DNA of 64,000 nucleotides from assembly GCF_036059255.1 (NCBI RefSeq), contig NZ_CP107947.1, positions 4,526,001-4,590,000 on the forward strand, read 5' to 3'. Each line of letters opens with the position of its first letter. The stretch's first letter is position 1. The stretch comes from Micromonospora sp. NBC_00389 (GTDB lineage Bacteria > Actinomycetota > Actinomycetes > Mycobacteriales > Micromonosporaceae). The notes beneath the pieces were generated by a model, which was given only the letters and a program-made list of their open reading frames with translations, was not told the DNA's origin and ran no database searches. The position numbers and the translations under genes were made by a program. Of the stretch, positions 27,626-36,196 are shown in pieces.

Positions 27626-27850
27626 TCCAGCGTGGCCAGCGCGGGCGCGAGGGCGACGGGTAATTCGACCAGCTCGTAGTCGTGGTCGTCGGCGCCGAGG
27701 GTGTCGGCGAGTTCGGTGGTGGTGGCGGTGCCGACCGGGGTGGACAGCGAGGTTGCTCGGTAGGCGCGGGCGCCCTCCAGCCCTTCCAGCACGGCCTCCT
27801 CGGTGACGCCGAGGTAGGTCGCGATGTCGATGACCTTCGGGGATCGACTC
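27626..27850 (-). pseudogene. SigB/SigF-type sigma factor internal fragment fused to GH15 remnant
   Basis: The minus-strand residues SPKVIDIATYLGVTEEAVLE, then GLEGARAYRATSLSTPVG and DDHDYELVELPVALAPALAT, are the region 3 segment of SigB/SigF/SigG-type stress and sporulation sigma factors. Regions 2 and 4 are missing. The frame runs directly into GH15 sequence near 27625 without a stop. An in-frame deletion appears to have joined two unrelated genes. The piece cannot bind promoters. Confidence 0.72.
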
Positions 27851-27856
27851 AGCGCG

Positions 27857-28249
27857 TCAGCTGACGGTTAGGTCGTCGGATGTTGGCCACACGTCGCTGC
27901 CTCGCAGGTCCAGTTTCTCGCCTAGCGCTTGCCGCCACTCGGGCGCGGTGAACGGCTCGCCCCAGTAGTCGGTCACCCGGATCGCCTCGCCATTGCGCAG
28001 CTCGGCGATCGAGACGTTGCGGTAGATCCGGCCGTCACCATAATCGTTGCTCCACTCGACGACCAAGGTGTCTCCGCAGGGGTGCCGCATGCCGACGCCG
28101 AGCCGCAGCCCGACGAAGTGTGACTCCACTTCCGCTATTCGCGCCCGTCCCCGGATCAGCTCGCCAGACTGCGGCCACTGGCGCACCGCATCCTGCGCGA
28201 GCGGTACGCCGAGAATGCGCTCAAGCCGAGTGTTCGAATCGCCGTCCAC
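27857..28249 (-). CDS. SnoaL-like / NTF2-fold protein
   Basis: A 130-residue protein with an NTF2-like pattern: an N-terminal helix region (ERILGVPLAQDAVRQWPQSG), then strands VESHFVGLRLGVGM, TLVVEWSNDYGDGRIYRNVS and IRVTDYWGEPFTAPEWR. The conserved D-Y-W-x-E-P-F-x-A-P-E-W-R ending is common in SnoaL-like proteins of unknown substrate. The start ATG at 28249 has no strong ribosome site, and the gene sits between relics, so activity is uncertain. It could be a small hydrolase or isomerase, or a binding protein. Confidence 0.65.
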   Translation of the reverse strand: MDGDSNTRLERILGVPLAQDAVRQWPQSGELIRGRARIAEVESHFVGLRLGVGMRHPCGDTLVVEWSNDYGDGRIYRNVSIAELRNGEAIRVTDYWGEPFTAPEWRQALGEKLDLRGSDVWPTSDDLTVS

Positions 28250-28422
28250 TCCTGAAATTTTACTGAAAGATCACCCCGGCGGTGCGGAGATCGCCTGACG
28301 AGTGCCAAATCGCGCCTGGCCCTGCTCCCGTTGACGTGCAGACGGACCTTGCCTACCGGCGGAATCACCCCTGCACCAAGCGGCCAGAGTCTGACGCTGC
28401 TCATTGTCGAGCGCATGGGCGA

Positions 28423-29243
28423 GGGTCCGTTGCGTTGTCTGATCGGGAGATGCCGTCAGGCCGGATCGGGTCCGGCGGTCAGATCACCTGGGCGAGCTCA
28501 CTGAACGCCGTAGCGACTCGGAGCTTGGGCTGACTGTCGAGTCCGAGTTCGTAGTGTCCGCGTCGTATGTTTTGCATGAAGGCGTGTCCGGCGATGATCA
28601 CTTGTGCGGTCTGGTCGGTCCGGAGCCCGCGCATGGGTCGTAGCCGGTGTTTGAGTTGGCTGTGATCGGCCTCGATCGGATTGTTGGCGTGCTGCTCGAG
28701 GTGGTGCCGGGCCGAGGGGATGAGGTCGTCGAGCACGGCGGGGTAGACCGGGGCGGCGTCGGTGACGACTTCGCTGGGCGTCACCTTCAGCATCCGCAGT
28801 GCACGTTGGAAGAACCGCCGGGCCGCGGCGGCATCTCGGGAGCCGAGACGAGCACGTCAATTACCTGCCCGTGTTGGTCGATCGCGCGGTAGACGTAGCG
28901 CCACACGCCGTTGACCCTGACGTAGGTCTCGTCGACAAACCACCGATCACCGGGCGAGTGACGGGCGAACCGGGCGGCATCGGCCAACAGCGGGGTGAAC
29001 CGTTGCACCCACCGGAACACGGTGACGTGGTCAACCTCAACTCCGCGTTCGATGAGCAGTTCTTCCACGTCTCGGTAGGACAGGTTGTAGCGCAGGTACC
29101 ACCGGACCGCGACGACGATCACCTCGGAGGGGAAACGGAACCCGGTGAACGCCGACGTCGGTGGCGACCAAGGGCGACGACGGCTCGATAGCTTCACCCG
29201 CCAAGCCTGCCTCGACCCCTGGCCACCGGCAACGCAACAGCGC
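28423..29243 (-). mobile_element. IS6-family insertion sequence with a frameshifted transposase
   Basis: Imperfect terminal repeats (GGGTCCGTTGCGTTGTC at 28423 and, inverted, CGCTGTTGCGTTGCCGG near 29243) bound about 820 bases. The minus strand encodes an IS6 DDE transposase in two frames. The first, from about 29197, runs FRFPSEVIVVAVRWYLRYNL, then VTVFRWVQRF and WFVDETYVRVNG. The second, to a stop at 28479-28481, begins DAAAARRFFQRALRM and contains SEVVTDAAPVYPAVLDDLIP and NNPIEADHSQLKHRLRPMRG. One base is missing near 28830. The DDE residues are all present but split, so the element is probably inactive. Confidence 0.85.
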
Positions 29244-29347
29244 CGTTTCGTCGTTCACCGTCCTGGCGGCAGCCGGTCGCGTCATCATGACCGCGTAGCT
29301 GCTTCGGTTGCCGTCCGGGCGTCGGTGGGTGGAGGGGGTGGACGGAC

Positions 29348-31180
29348 GTGCAGGAGGTGGTGGTAGCGCCGGTGGTCACCGGCGCCACGTCGGCGGGCCT
29401 GGCGGACATGGTGTGGGACAACGCGCGCCAGGATCCCGAAGGTGTGCAGTTCGTGCGCCCGCATCCGGTTCCCCGGTCCTGGCCGGCCCCGCGATCTGTG
29501 CGGGGCGGGGGCGTGCCGGTGACGTGCGCGCAGTTCCGCGACGACGTGCTTTCCCTCGCACGGGGCCTGCTCGCCGCAGGGATCGGGCACGGTGACCGGG
29601 TGGGGTTGATGAGCCGCACCCGCTACGAATGGACCCTCGTCGATTACGCGTTGTGGTCGATCGGGGCGGTCACCGTCCCGATCTACGACACGTCCAGCCC
29701 GGAGCAGATGGAATGGATTCTGGCTGACTCCGGTGCGGTGGGATGTGTGGTGGAGGCCGACAAGCACGCCGCGATGCTCGCCGGCCTGCGTGATGACCTG
29801 CCCGCGGTACGCCAGGTATGGCGGATCGACGCCGGGGACCTGATCGCGCTGGCCGGTCGGGGTCGCGCCGTCGACGACGCTCAGGTCGACGCCCGCCGCA
29901 CGGCGGTCTCGGGCAGCGATGTGGCGACGATTGTCTACACCAGTGGCACGACCGGCCGGCCGAAGGGCTGTGTGCTGACGCACCGCAACATCTACTGCGA
30001 CATCACCAACGCCACCGCCGTGCTGCCGGAGCTGTTGCATCCGGGGGCGTCGACGGTGCTGTTCCTGCCGTTGGCGCATGCGTTCGCCCGGCTCATCCAG
30101 GTCGGCATGGTGCACGCCCGCGCCACCCTGGTGCACAGCGCCGACATGACCGGCGTACTCGAGCAACTACGGCAGCACCGCCCCACCTTCATCCTCGCCG
30201 TGCCGAGGGTTTTCGAGAAGATGCACACCCAGGCACGGCAGAAGGCCGCCGACGCGCACCAGGAACGGCTGTTCACGGTCGCGGACACCGTGGCCGTGCG
30301 CTACAGCCGCGCCATGGACACGCCAAAGGGTCCAGGAGTACTGCTGCGGCTGGCGCACGTGGTGTTCGACGTAATCGCCTACCGGAAACTGCGGGCCACG
30401 CTGGGCGGACGCTGCCGCACCGCGATCGTCGGCGGCGCCCCGCTGGGGGAGCGGCTCGGGCATTTCTTCCGCGGCGCCGGGCTGACAGCGCTGGAAGGAT
30501 ACGGGCTGACCGAGACGTCACCGGCGTTGACGCTGAACCTGCCGTCCGCGATGCGGATCGGTACGGTCGGCCGCCCGATACCCGGCGTGGAGATCCGCAT
30601 CGCCGACGACAGGGAGGTCCTCGCACGCGGCGAGGTGGTGTTCCCCGGCTATTGGAACAACCCTGACGCCACCGCGGCGACATTCACCGACGACGGGTGG
30701 CTGCGCACCGGGGACCTGGGCAGCCTCGACGACGACGGCTTCCTGCGCATCACCGGCCGCACGAAAGAGATCATCGTGACGGCGGCGGGCACCAACCTCG
30801 CCCCCGCCCCCATCGAGGAGAGCATTCGCGCGCATCCCCTGATCAGTCAGTGCATGCTCGTCGGCGACGACCGGCCGTATGTCGCCGCGCTGGTCACCAT
30901 CGACCCGCAGGCGTGGGAACGCTGGAGCGACACCCATGGCTACCCCCGCGCGTCCCTGACGGACCAGCGAGACAACGCCGAGCTGCGCGAGCAGATCCAG
31001 GAAGCCGTCGACCAGGCCAACGAGACGGTGTCCCGGGCGGAACAGGTCAAGACCTTCCGCATCCTGCCCCGAGACCTCACCGAAGCCGACGGCGAACTCA
31101 CCCCCACCCTCAAGATCAAACGAGAGGCGGTTCAGTCACGCTACACCGCCGACATCGACGCCCTCTACCGCGGCCACTGA
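29348..31180 (+). CDS. Long-chain acyl-CoA ligase (FadD15-like AMP-forming synthetase)
   Basis: The 610-residue enzyme belongs to the AMP-dependent synthetase family and activates fatty acids to acyl-CoA through acyl-AMP. Motifs are the ATP loop TIVYTSGTTGRPKGCVLTHR, the A5 region EGYGLTETSPALTLN, and YWNNPDATAATFTDDGWLRT followed by GDLG. The A8 region is GRTKEIIVTAAGTNLAP, and a late lysine (LKIKREAV) replaces the usual A10 motif. The overall layout is that of FadD15/LACS-type ligases. Start choice between GTG 29348 and a GTG shortly downstream is open because AGGAGG lies inside the first codons. It is apparently monocistronic. Confidence 0.9.
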   Translation: MQEVVVAPVVTGATSAGLADMVWDNARQDPEGVQFVRPHPVPRSWPAPRSVRGGGVPVTCAQFRDDVLSLARGLLAAGIGHGDRVGLMSRTRYEWTLVDYALWSIGAVTVPIYDTSSPEQMEWILADSGAVGCVVEADKHAAMLAGLRDDLPAVRQVWRIDAGDLIALAGRGRAVDDAQVDARRTAVSGSDVATIVYTSGTTGRPKGCVLTHRNIYCDITNATAVLPELLHPGASTVLFLPLAHAFARLIQVGMVHARATLVHSADMTGVLEQLRQHRPTFILAVPRVFEKMHTQARQKAADAHQERLFTVADTVAVRYSRAMDTPKGPGVLLRLAHVVFDVIAYRKLRATLGGRCRTAIVGGAPLGERLGHFFRGAGLTALEGYGLTETSPALTLNLPSAMRIGTVGRPIPGVEIRIADDREVLARGEVVFPGYWNNPDATAATFTDDGWLRTGDLGSLDDDGFLRITGRTKEIIVTAAGTNLAPAPIEESIRAHPLISQCMLVGDDRPYVAALVTIDPQAWERWSDTHGYPRASLTDQRDNAELREQIQEAVDQANETVSRAEQVKTFRILPRDLTEADGELTPTLKIKREAVQSRYTADIDALYRGH

Positions 31181-31506
31181 CCCCGCCACCACCACATCGA
31201 AGGACCCTTGTTCAGATTCGGAGAAGCCCGCGATACATCGGCCAACGGCGGCCCACGCCGCCTCCCTCGCCGTCGCCGACGGGCGGCAATGCCAACGGTC
31301 GGACTTCCACCGATCGTCGAGCGGCACCTGCCCGACGACCATGAACCAGGAGCCCGCGGCCAGCACACCATCGCCTCGCCGGTAGCCGCCGTAGCCAGCC
31401 GGCCCTTGTCTCCGGGTCGTACAGGTCCAGCCCCACCCATCGCTCGAAGGGGCCGACCGCGTCCGCGCCGGCGAGAGCATGTCCGGGACTGCAGGTGGTG
31501 TTCGTG
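31181..31506. other. Gap after the acyl-CoA ligase; possible minus-strand relic
   Basis: No gene is supported. A minus-strand frame at about 31215-31360 (GSWFMVVGQVPLDDRWKSDR, then ATAREAAWAAVGRCI) looks protein-like for about 50 residues. It lacks a start and a known family. It may be the end of a lost gene. Confidence 0.35.
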
Positions 31507-31710
31507 TTAGCGAGCGGTGCGTGAAGGGTTCGTTGCAGTGCGGCGGCGTCGCCACGCCTCGGCGAGCATCAGCACGCCGGCCACGATGGCGTAGGCGCCG
31601 ATAACCTGTGCTATGGCCACTGCGCCGACGTCGGGGCGGAGCAGCAGAAGGACGCCGGCGACGATCGACAAGATCCCGACCACGGCGAGCAGCCACCGGC
31701 GCCGCCGCAC
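31507..31710 (-). CDS. Short HdeD/DUF308-like membrane protein, possibly a fragment
   Basis: The 67-residue frame has two hydrophobic helices (WLLAVVGILSIVAGVLLLL and AIAQVIGAYAIVAGVLML) and basic ends. This pair is the repeating unit of HdeD-like DUF308 proteins, which normally have six helices in about 190 residues. It is therefore either a two-helix mini version or the C-terminal third of a broken gene. It is divergent from the ArsR gene, whose palindrome lies 30 bases from its start, so the two may share control. Confidence 0.5.
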   Translation of the reverse strand: MRRRRWLLAVVGILSIVAGVLLLLRPDVGAVAIAQVIGAYAIVAGVLMLAEAWRRRRTATNPSRTAR

Positions 31711-31739
31711 CAGCAGCGGCCTCCTTGACCGGAAACGCC

Positions 31740-31755
31740 GTAAGCCGTAGCTTAC
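31740..31755. promoter_or_regulatory. Palindromic operator at the start of the arsR-type gene
   Basis: GTAAGC-CGTA-GCTTAC is a perfect 6-4-6 inverted repeat ending five bases before the GTG start codon of the ArsR-family gene. ArsR dimers bind such palindromes, and its position on the start region fits autorepression. There is no Shine-Dalgarno sequence here, so the transcript may be leaderless. Confidence 0.6.
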
Positions 31756-31760
31756 CGTTC

Positions 31761-32084
31761 GTGGCTACTTACCATGCTGGCGACGGCTGGGACGCATTGG
31801 GAGATCCCACCAGGCGCGCCATCGTGGCGTGCCTGGCCGAACGACCGCGGGCCGTCGGCGAGCTCGCCGAGGCGCTGCCGATCAGCCGGCCAGCGGTATC
31901 CCAGCACCTCAAGGTGCTCAAGGACGCCGGACTGGTCACTGACCGCGCTGCCGGCACCCGCCGGGTCTACCGGCTCAACCCGGCGGGCGTGGCCGCGCTG
32001 CGCGATCAGCTCGAGACGTACTGGAACCGCGCGCTGGACAGTTACCAGGACGTCGCCGAACAACCGACCGAGGAGAGGTCATGA
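31761..32084 (+). CDS. ArsR-family transcriptional regulator
   Basis: A 107-residue winged-helix regulator: WDALGDPTRRAIVACLAERP, then VGELAEALPISRPAVSQHLK as the recognition helix and TDRAAGTRRVYRLNPAG as the wing. The metal-binding ELCVC motif is absent, so it is not an arsenic or cadmium sensor. This subgroup is typically encoded with an AHSA1/SRPBCC protein. GTG 31761 gives the standard N-terminus, and the palindrome sits immediately before it. The stop overlaps the next ATG by four bases. Confidence 0.88.
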   Translation: MATYHAGDGWDALGDPTRRAIVACLAERPRAVGELAEALPISRPAVSQHLKVLKDAGLVTDRAAGTRRVYRLNPAGVAALRDQLETYWNRALDSYQDVAEQPTEERS

Positions 32085-32563
32085 CCCAAGCAGCTGAAGT
32101 CGTGGTGCGCCGGCACATCGTCGTCGAGGCACCGATCGAACGGGCCTTCACCGTGTTCACCGAGCGGTTCGGCGACTTCAAACCGCCGGAGCACAACCTC
32201 CTCGGTGCAGCTATTGCCGAGACCGTGTTCGAACCGAAGGTCGGCGGACACATCTACGACCGGAGCGTCGACGGCCGCGAGTGCCGCTGGGCGCGGGTGC
32301 TGGCCTACGAGCCACCGGACCGCGTCGTGTTCAGCTGGGACATCAGCCCGCAATGGCAGATCGAGACCGACCCGGACAACACCAGCGAGGTCGAGGTCAA
32401 GTTCATCGCCGAAACCCCAGACCGCACTCGGGTGGAACTGGAGCACCGCCACCTCGACCGGCACGGCCCCGGCTGGCAGGCCGTCAGCGACGGCGTCGCC
32501 CACGACCAGGGATGGCCGCTGTACCTCACCCGGTACGCCGCACTGTTCACCGAGGGCAGCTGA
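32081..32563 (+). CDS. SRPBCC (AHSA1-like) protein
   Basis: A 160-residue START/Bet v1-like helix-grip protein: VVRRHIVVEAPIERAFTVFT, then EPKVGGHIYDRSVDGRECRW, VLAYEPPDRVVFSWDI and FIAETPDRTRVELEHRHLDR. Such proteins bind small hydrophobic ligands and are commonly co-transcribed with an ArsR regulator, as here through an ATGA overlap. The pair probably forms a small ligand-responsive or stress-related unit. The ligand is unknown. Confidence 0.87.
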   Translation: MTQAAEVVVRRHIVVEAPIERAFTVFTERFGDFKPPEHNLLGAAIAETVFEPKVGGHIYDRSVDGRECRWARVLAYEPPDRVVFSWDISPQWQIETDPDNTSEVEVKFIAETPDRTRVELEHRHLDRHGPGWQAVSDGVAHDQGWPLYLTRYAALFTEGS

Positions 32564-33000
32564 ATGCCGCCGATCACCGCCACTACAGAAGTGGACCGGT
32601 CGGCGGAGGACGTGTTCGCCTACGCCACCGACCCGACCCGCTTCCACGAGTGGCAGAAAGGTGTCATCGACGGCCACATGGACCAGCCGGGCACCCCCGC
32701 CGTCGGAGCGCGGTGCCAGACCACCCGGCGCATCGGCGGCGCCAACCGTCCCAGCACCGCCGAAGTCGTGCACATCAACCCACCCACGACCTGGGCGTCC
32801 GCGGCAACGCCGACCCCATCAGGGCCATCGTCGACGTCACCGTCGAACCCCTGACCGCCCACCGATCCCGCCTCACCATCGCCGTCGACTTCCAGGGCCA
32901 CGGCATCGGCAAGCTACTCGTCCCGCTCATCGTCCGCCGCGAAGCACGCAAGGAGATGCCGACCAACCTCGCGACACTGAAGCAGCGACTCTGGGCTTGA
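32564..33000 (+). pseudogene. Second SRPBCC protein, frameshifted
   Basis: The gene starts with ATG at 32564, directly after the previous stop. It reads TEVDRSAEDVFAYATDPTRF and continues to VVHINPPTTW, then one base is missing near 32790. In the next frame the family sequence continues as GVRGNADPIRAIVDVTVEPL and VDFQGHGIGKLLVPLIVRRE, ending LWA. The present stop (32998-33000) falls on the first bases of the IS3 terminal repeat, so the native end may also have been changed. The protein is polyketide-cyclase-like. Confidence 0.8.
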
Positions 33001-33037
33001 CCCGTTTCGACGGACAGGGTCGATGTGTTGATCTTAG

Positions 33038-33934
33038 TCAGGCTGCCTGGACCGCTGGTAGCAGGTGCGAACCGGTGGCTTCGAAGGCGGCGGGGCTGAG
33101 GTAGCCCAGGGTCGAGTGCCGGCGGCGGGTGTTGTACCACCCTTCGATGTACTCGAATATGGCCTGGCGGGCAGCTTGATGGGTGGGCCATGGCTGGCGG
33201 TGCAGGAGTTCTGTCTTGATGGTGGAGAAGAACGATTCGGCGACCGCGTTGTCCCAGCACTGCCCGCGCCGTCCGACGGACAGGCGGATGCCGTGACGTT
33301 GCGCGAGGCGGGCGTGCTGGGCACTGGTGTATTGACAGCCGCGATCCGAGTGGAAGACCAGCCCAGACTTGGGTCGGCGCCGCATGAGGGCGTCGGTGAG
33401 AGCGGCGTCGATCAGGTCGGTTTTGAGGTGGTCGGCGATGGCCCAGCCGACGATGCGGCGTGAGGCCAGGTCGATAACGGTGGCCAGGTAGAGCCAGCCC
33501 TGCCAGGTGTTGATGTAGGTGATGTCCCCGCACCAGCGGGAATCGACCGCAGCCGGATCGGTGCTGAAATCACGCCCGACCAGGTCAGGGCGTCTGCCGG
33601 CGTTCGGGTCCGGGATCGTAGTGGCCCGCCACCGGCGAGGGCTCTTACCGGCCAGTTCAGCGGCGCGCATCAGCCGGGCGACGCGTTTACGGCCGTGCCG
33701 CATGCCGGCGTCGGCGAGGTCGGCGTGGATCCGTGGCGCCCCGTAGGTGCCCTTCGACACCGCATGGACCTGGATGATCTTCTCGGTGAGCTGGGCATCA
33801 AGGCGCCCGCGAACAGACTGGACGCCGGATTTGCGCTGGTAGTAGGCGGACCTGGAGACCTCGAGCAGCTCACACGCACGCTTGACGTTGTGTTTGCCGG
33901 CTTGCTCCGCCTCGATGAACGGGTGCACGTTCAC
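33038..33934 (-). CDS. IS3-family transposase OrfB
   Basis: The 298-residue protein has the IS3 orfB features: an HTH_21 region (NVKRACELLEVSRSAYYQRK, then GTYGAPRIHADL) and the rve integrase core. The core has DDE residues in WCGDITYINT, FHSDRGCQYTS and NAVAESFFSTIKTEL. It ends with YNTRRRHSTLGYLSPAAFE. In an intact element it is translated as an OrfAB fusion by frameshifting, which is impossible now because IS30 separates the two. OrfB alone usually does not transpose. Confidence 0.92.
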   Translation of the reverse strand: MNVHPFIEAEQAGKHNVKRACELLEVSRSAYYQRKSGVQSVRGRLDAQLTEKIIQVHAVSKGTYGAPRIHADLADAGMRHGRKRVARLMRAAELAGKSPRRWRATTIPDPNAGRRPDLVGRDFSTDPAAVDSRWCGDITYINTWQGWLYLATVIDLASRRIVGWAIADHLKTDLIDAALTDALMRRRPKSGLVFHSDRGCQYTSAQHARLAQRHGIRLSVGRRGQCWDNAVAESFFSTIKTELLHRQPWPTHQAARQAIFEYIEGWYNTRRRHSTLGYLSPAAFEATGSHLLPAVQAA

Positions 33935-33961
33935 CGGGTCTCCTTCGCGAAGAAAGCCGTC

Positions 33962-35163
33962 TTAGATTCAGGTGGTCAATGCAACGGTGCTGGTAGATGG
34001 GTGACTTGTGGCGCGAATGGGTCGGCCTGGCATGTCGGACGCGATGAAAGAGGACTTGTGGCGGCGGTGGCGCGACGGCGACTCCATCAGCGTGATCTCC
34101 CGGGCCTTGGACAAGCCGCCGGGCTCCGTTTTCACGGTGCTGAAGCACCATGGCGGCATCGCGCCGGCCGAGCGGGTACGTCGGGCGGACCGCTTGACCG
34201 CGGAAGAGAGGGAATCGATCTCTCGCGGTCTTGAGGCCGGTGCCTCGCTGCGTTCGATCGCTGTGTCGATCGGCCGTCCATCATCGACGGTGAGCCGAGA
34301 GGTGGCCCGCAACGGCGGCCGAGGGAAATACCGGGCAGTCGCTGCCGAGCAACGTGCTCAGGAGCAGACCCGCCGCCCGAAACCGTCCGCCCTGCAGGAG
34401 AACCCGGTGCTTCGCCAGCTGGTAATCGAGCTGCTGGAGAACGAGTGGTCCCCGGAGCAGATCGTCGGCCACCTGCGGCTGACCCACGCCGACAACTCGT
34501 TGATGAGGATCAGCCACGAGAGCATCTACCGTGCGATCTACACGACCCGGTGGAAAATGATTCCGCGAGAGCTGTGCACCAAGCTGCGCACGGGCCGTCC
34601 CATCCGAAAAAACAAGCGCAACACCGTCAAAGGCCAGTGGCGCTCCCAGATCACCGGAGCACGGCCGATCGAGGAACGACCGGACGCCGCCGACGCACGG
34701 ACCGAACTGGGCCACCTCGAGGGCGATCTCATCGTCGGCGCCAAGAACAGCCAGGTCGCGACGCTGGTCGACCGAAGATCTCGCTACCTGACCATGGTGG
34801 CCCTGCCCAGCCGGCACACCACGACTGTCATCCCCGCTCTTCAGCAGGCGTTCTCGCTGATGGATCCCCGCCTACTCAGCACCTTGACCTGGGATCGCGG
34901 CATGGAACTCGCCGGCCACCGGCTGCTGACCGAGGCCACCGGCGTCGACGTCTTCTTCGCCGCACCGCGCAGCCCCTGGCAGCGCGGCACGAACGAGAAC
35001 ACGAACAAGCTGATCCGCCAATACCTACCGAAAGGCACCGATCTCGGCCTACACGGCCAAGCCGACCTCGACGCCCTGGCCGCACGACTGAACAACCGGC
35101 CCCGCAAATGCCTCGGTTACCGCACCCCAGCCCAGTGTGTTGCCTTGACTCTTTGAACCTAAG
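33962..35163 (+). mobile_element. IS30-family element inserted in the IS3 element
   Basis: The element is 1202 bases long. Its ends are TTAGATTCAGGTGGTCAATG (left) and, inverted, CTTAGGTTCAAAGAGTCAAG (right). The trinucleotide GTC lies directly on both sides (33959-33961 and 35164-35166), a 3-bp target duplication in the size range usual for IS30. Removing the element and one GTC restores a continuous orfA tail (ILKRAT-AFFAKETR-stop), which proves that it inserted after the IS3 element. Confidence 0.92.
34008..35156 (+). CDS. IS30-family transposase
   Basis: The 382-residue transposase is intact. An N-terminal HTH (SISVISRALDKPPGSVFTVL) and the HTH_38 helix region (RSIAVSIGRPSSTVSREVAR with NGG) are followed by the catalytic core. 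The core has GHLEGDLIVGAKNSQVATLV, TWDRGMELAGH and PWQRGTNENTNKLIRQYLPK (DDE), then LNNRPRKCLGYRTPAQ. GTG or ATG starts near 34008-34032 are possible. It fills the whole element and its stop lies inside the right terminal repeat. It is probably capable of transposition. Confidence 0.92.
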   Translation: MARMGRPGMSDAMKEDLWRRWRDGDSISVISRALDKPPGSVFTVLKHHGGIAPAERVRRADRLTAEERESISRGLEAGASLRSIAVSIGRPSSTVSREVARNGGRGKYRAVAAEQRAQEQTRRPKPSALQENPVLRQLVIELLENEWSPEQIVGHLRLTHADNSLMRISHESIYRAIYTTRWKMIPRELCTKLRTGRPIRKNKRNTVKGQWRSQITGARPIEERPDAADARTELGHLEGDLIVGAKNSQVATLVDRRSRYLTMVALPSRHTTTVIPALQQAFSLMDPRLLSTLTWDRGMELAGHRLLTEATGVDVFFAAPRSPWQRGTNENTNKLIRQYLPKGTDLGLHGQADLDALAARLNNRPRKCLGYRTPAQCVALTL

Positions 35164-35438
35164 GTCGCCCGCTTGAGGATGTCCACGTCCTCGCGCAGCC
35201 TGCGGTTCTCCCGCCTCAGCTGCGCGAGCTCGTCTCGTTCGCTGCTGGTCAGCCCGTCGGTGCGGGTGCCGGTATCGAGGTCGGCCTGCTTGACCCAGTC
35301 ACGCACCGCGGTCTCGGTCAGGTCGAAATCCTGGCTGACCTGTCGAAGCGTGCGGTCACCGCGCTGGCACAACTCGACGATCTCGGCCTTGAACTCCGGC
35401 GTGAACGACCGGCGAGGCCGCGGCCGCTTCTTCCCCAT
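35164..35438 (-). pseudogene. IS3-family transposase OrfA, interrupted at its end by IS30
   Basis: The minus strand encodes the IS3 orfA helix-turn-helix protein: RSFTPEFKAEIVELCQRGDR, then VSQDFDLTETAVRDWVKQA and the leucine-zipper part LAQLRRENRRLREDVDILKR. After RAT the reading runs into the IS30 end. The natural tail (AFFAKETR) lies on the far side, at about 33930-33958. About eight residues and the frameshift window leading to OrfB are cut off. Confidence 0.85.
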
Positions 35439-35738
35439 GCTCTCCATGATGATGGACACCCTCCCGGAGACCCCAGGTCCCCTGATCTTGGATGTCCGTC
35501 AAAACGGGGCAGGCCCACTCGAGAGCCGTTAGGCGCCAGCACGGCGAGCGATACCAGCACGAGCGGATCCCGGTCGACTCGCCGCAGATGAGTTTTACCT
35601 GGAGGCATCTGGCAGTCGTTACCCGCGCGCCGGGAGCGGGAACGATGTACTGATCGCCTATGGCGCACGACCGGGCGAGCAGGGCGCACTTGGGCAGCCC
35701 TGCTCGCCGTCCGGTACACGGTAGCCAGATCGAACTGG

Positions 35739-35950
35739 TCACTCGCAGCGGTCGTCGGCGCCCCGGCCGTGCGCCTCGCAGCAGTCGGGGCGGTGCCGGT
35801 ACACCCGCAGGTCGCGTCCCCGCCGGTGGGCGAACTCGGGCGTGATCTCGTACAGGCACGCCCGCCAGACGACGGTTTCCCCGCCGCCGGCCACCACCTG
35901 GCCGTCGCCGGGCCCGCCGTGACGCTCGACGAACGTGTCGAAGTCGGGTC
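35739..35950 (-). pseudogene. Unrecognised protein fragment rich in Cys and His
   Basis: On the minus strand an open frame ends at a TGA (35739-35741). Its last 70 residues look coding: FDTFVERHGGPGDGQVVAGG, ETVVWRACLYEITPEFAHRR, then YRHRPDCCEAHGRGADD. The two cysteines and histidine near the end could bind a metal. No start codon belongs to it and a different frame takes over upstream. I do not recognise the family. The surrounding 35512-36031 has no other supported gene. Confidence 0.35.
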
Positions 35951-36031
35951 TCGGTGCACATGTGCCTGAAGTTGTACGCAGCGTCGGTGTGATGGGCGAA
36001 GGGGAACGCCAGGCGGCACCGACGCCCCGAG

Positions 36032-36196
36032 GGCATGGTTTCGCGGCACTTCACCCCGACCAGCTCGTCCTGGATCAACCAGGTGAAACGCTGGTTCGGC
36101 TTCCTGACCGACCAGATGATCCGCCGCGGCACCCACAAATCCGTGCAGGCACTGGAAGCCGACGTCCGCTCGTGGGTCGCCAATTGGAACGAGAAG
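36032..36196 (+). pseudogene. IS630-family transposase fragment
   Basis: About 54 residues match the C-terminal DDE_3 region of IS630-type transposases: HFTPTSSSWINQVKRWFGFL, then HKSVQALEADVRSWVANWN. The catalytic glutamate that usually follows S-W-x-N-x-V/I-E is lysine here (VKRWF). Sequence after about 36196 is unrelated. This is a different copy from the relic at 45059-45312. Confidence 0.72.

Larger units (their letters stand above)
32998..35511 (-). mobile_element. IS3-family element interrupted by an IS30-family element
   Basis: Terminal inverted repeats are TGACCCGTTTCGACGGACA at 32998-33016 and, inverted, TGCCCCGTTTTGACGGACA at 35493-35511 (17 of 19 bases alike). The minus strand holds orfA and orfB of an IS3-type element. 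A complete IS30-like element occupies 33962-35163, near the end of orfA, so the two orfs are now more than 1.2 kb apart. No clear target duplication of the IS3 element was found by eye. Confidence 0.85.
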
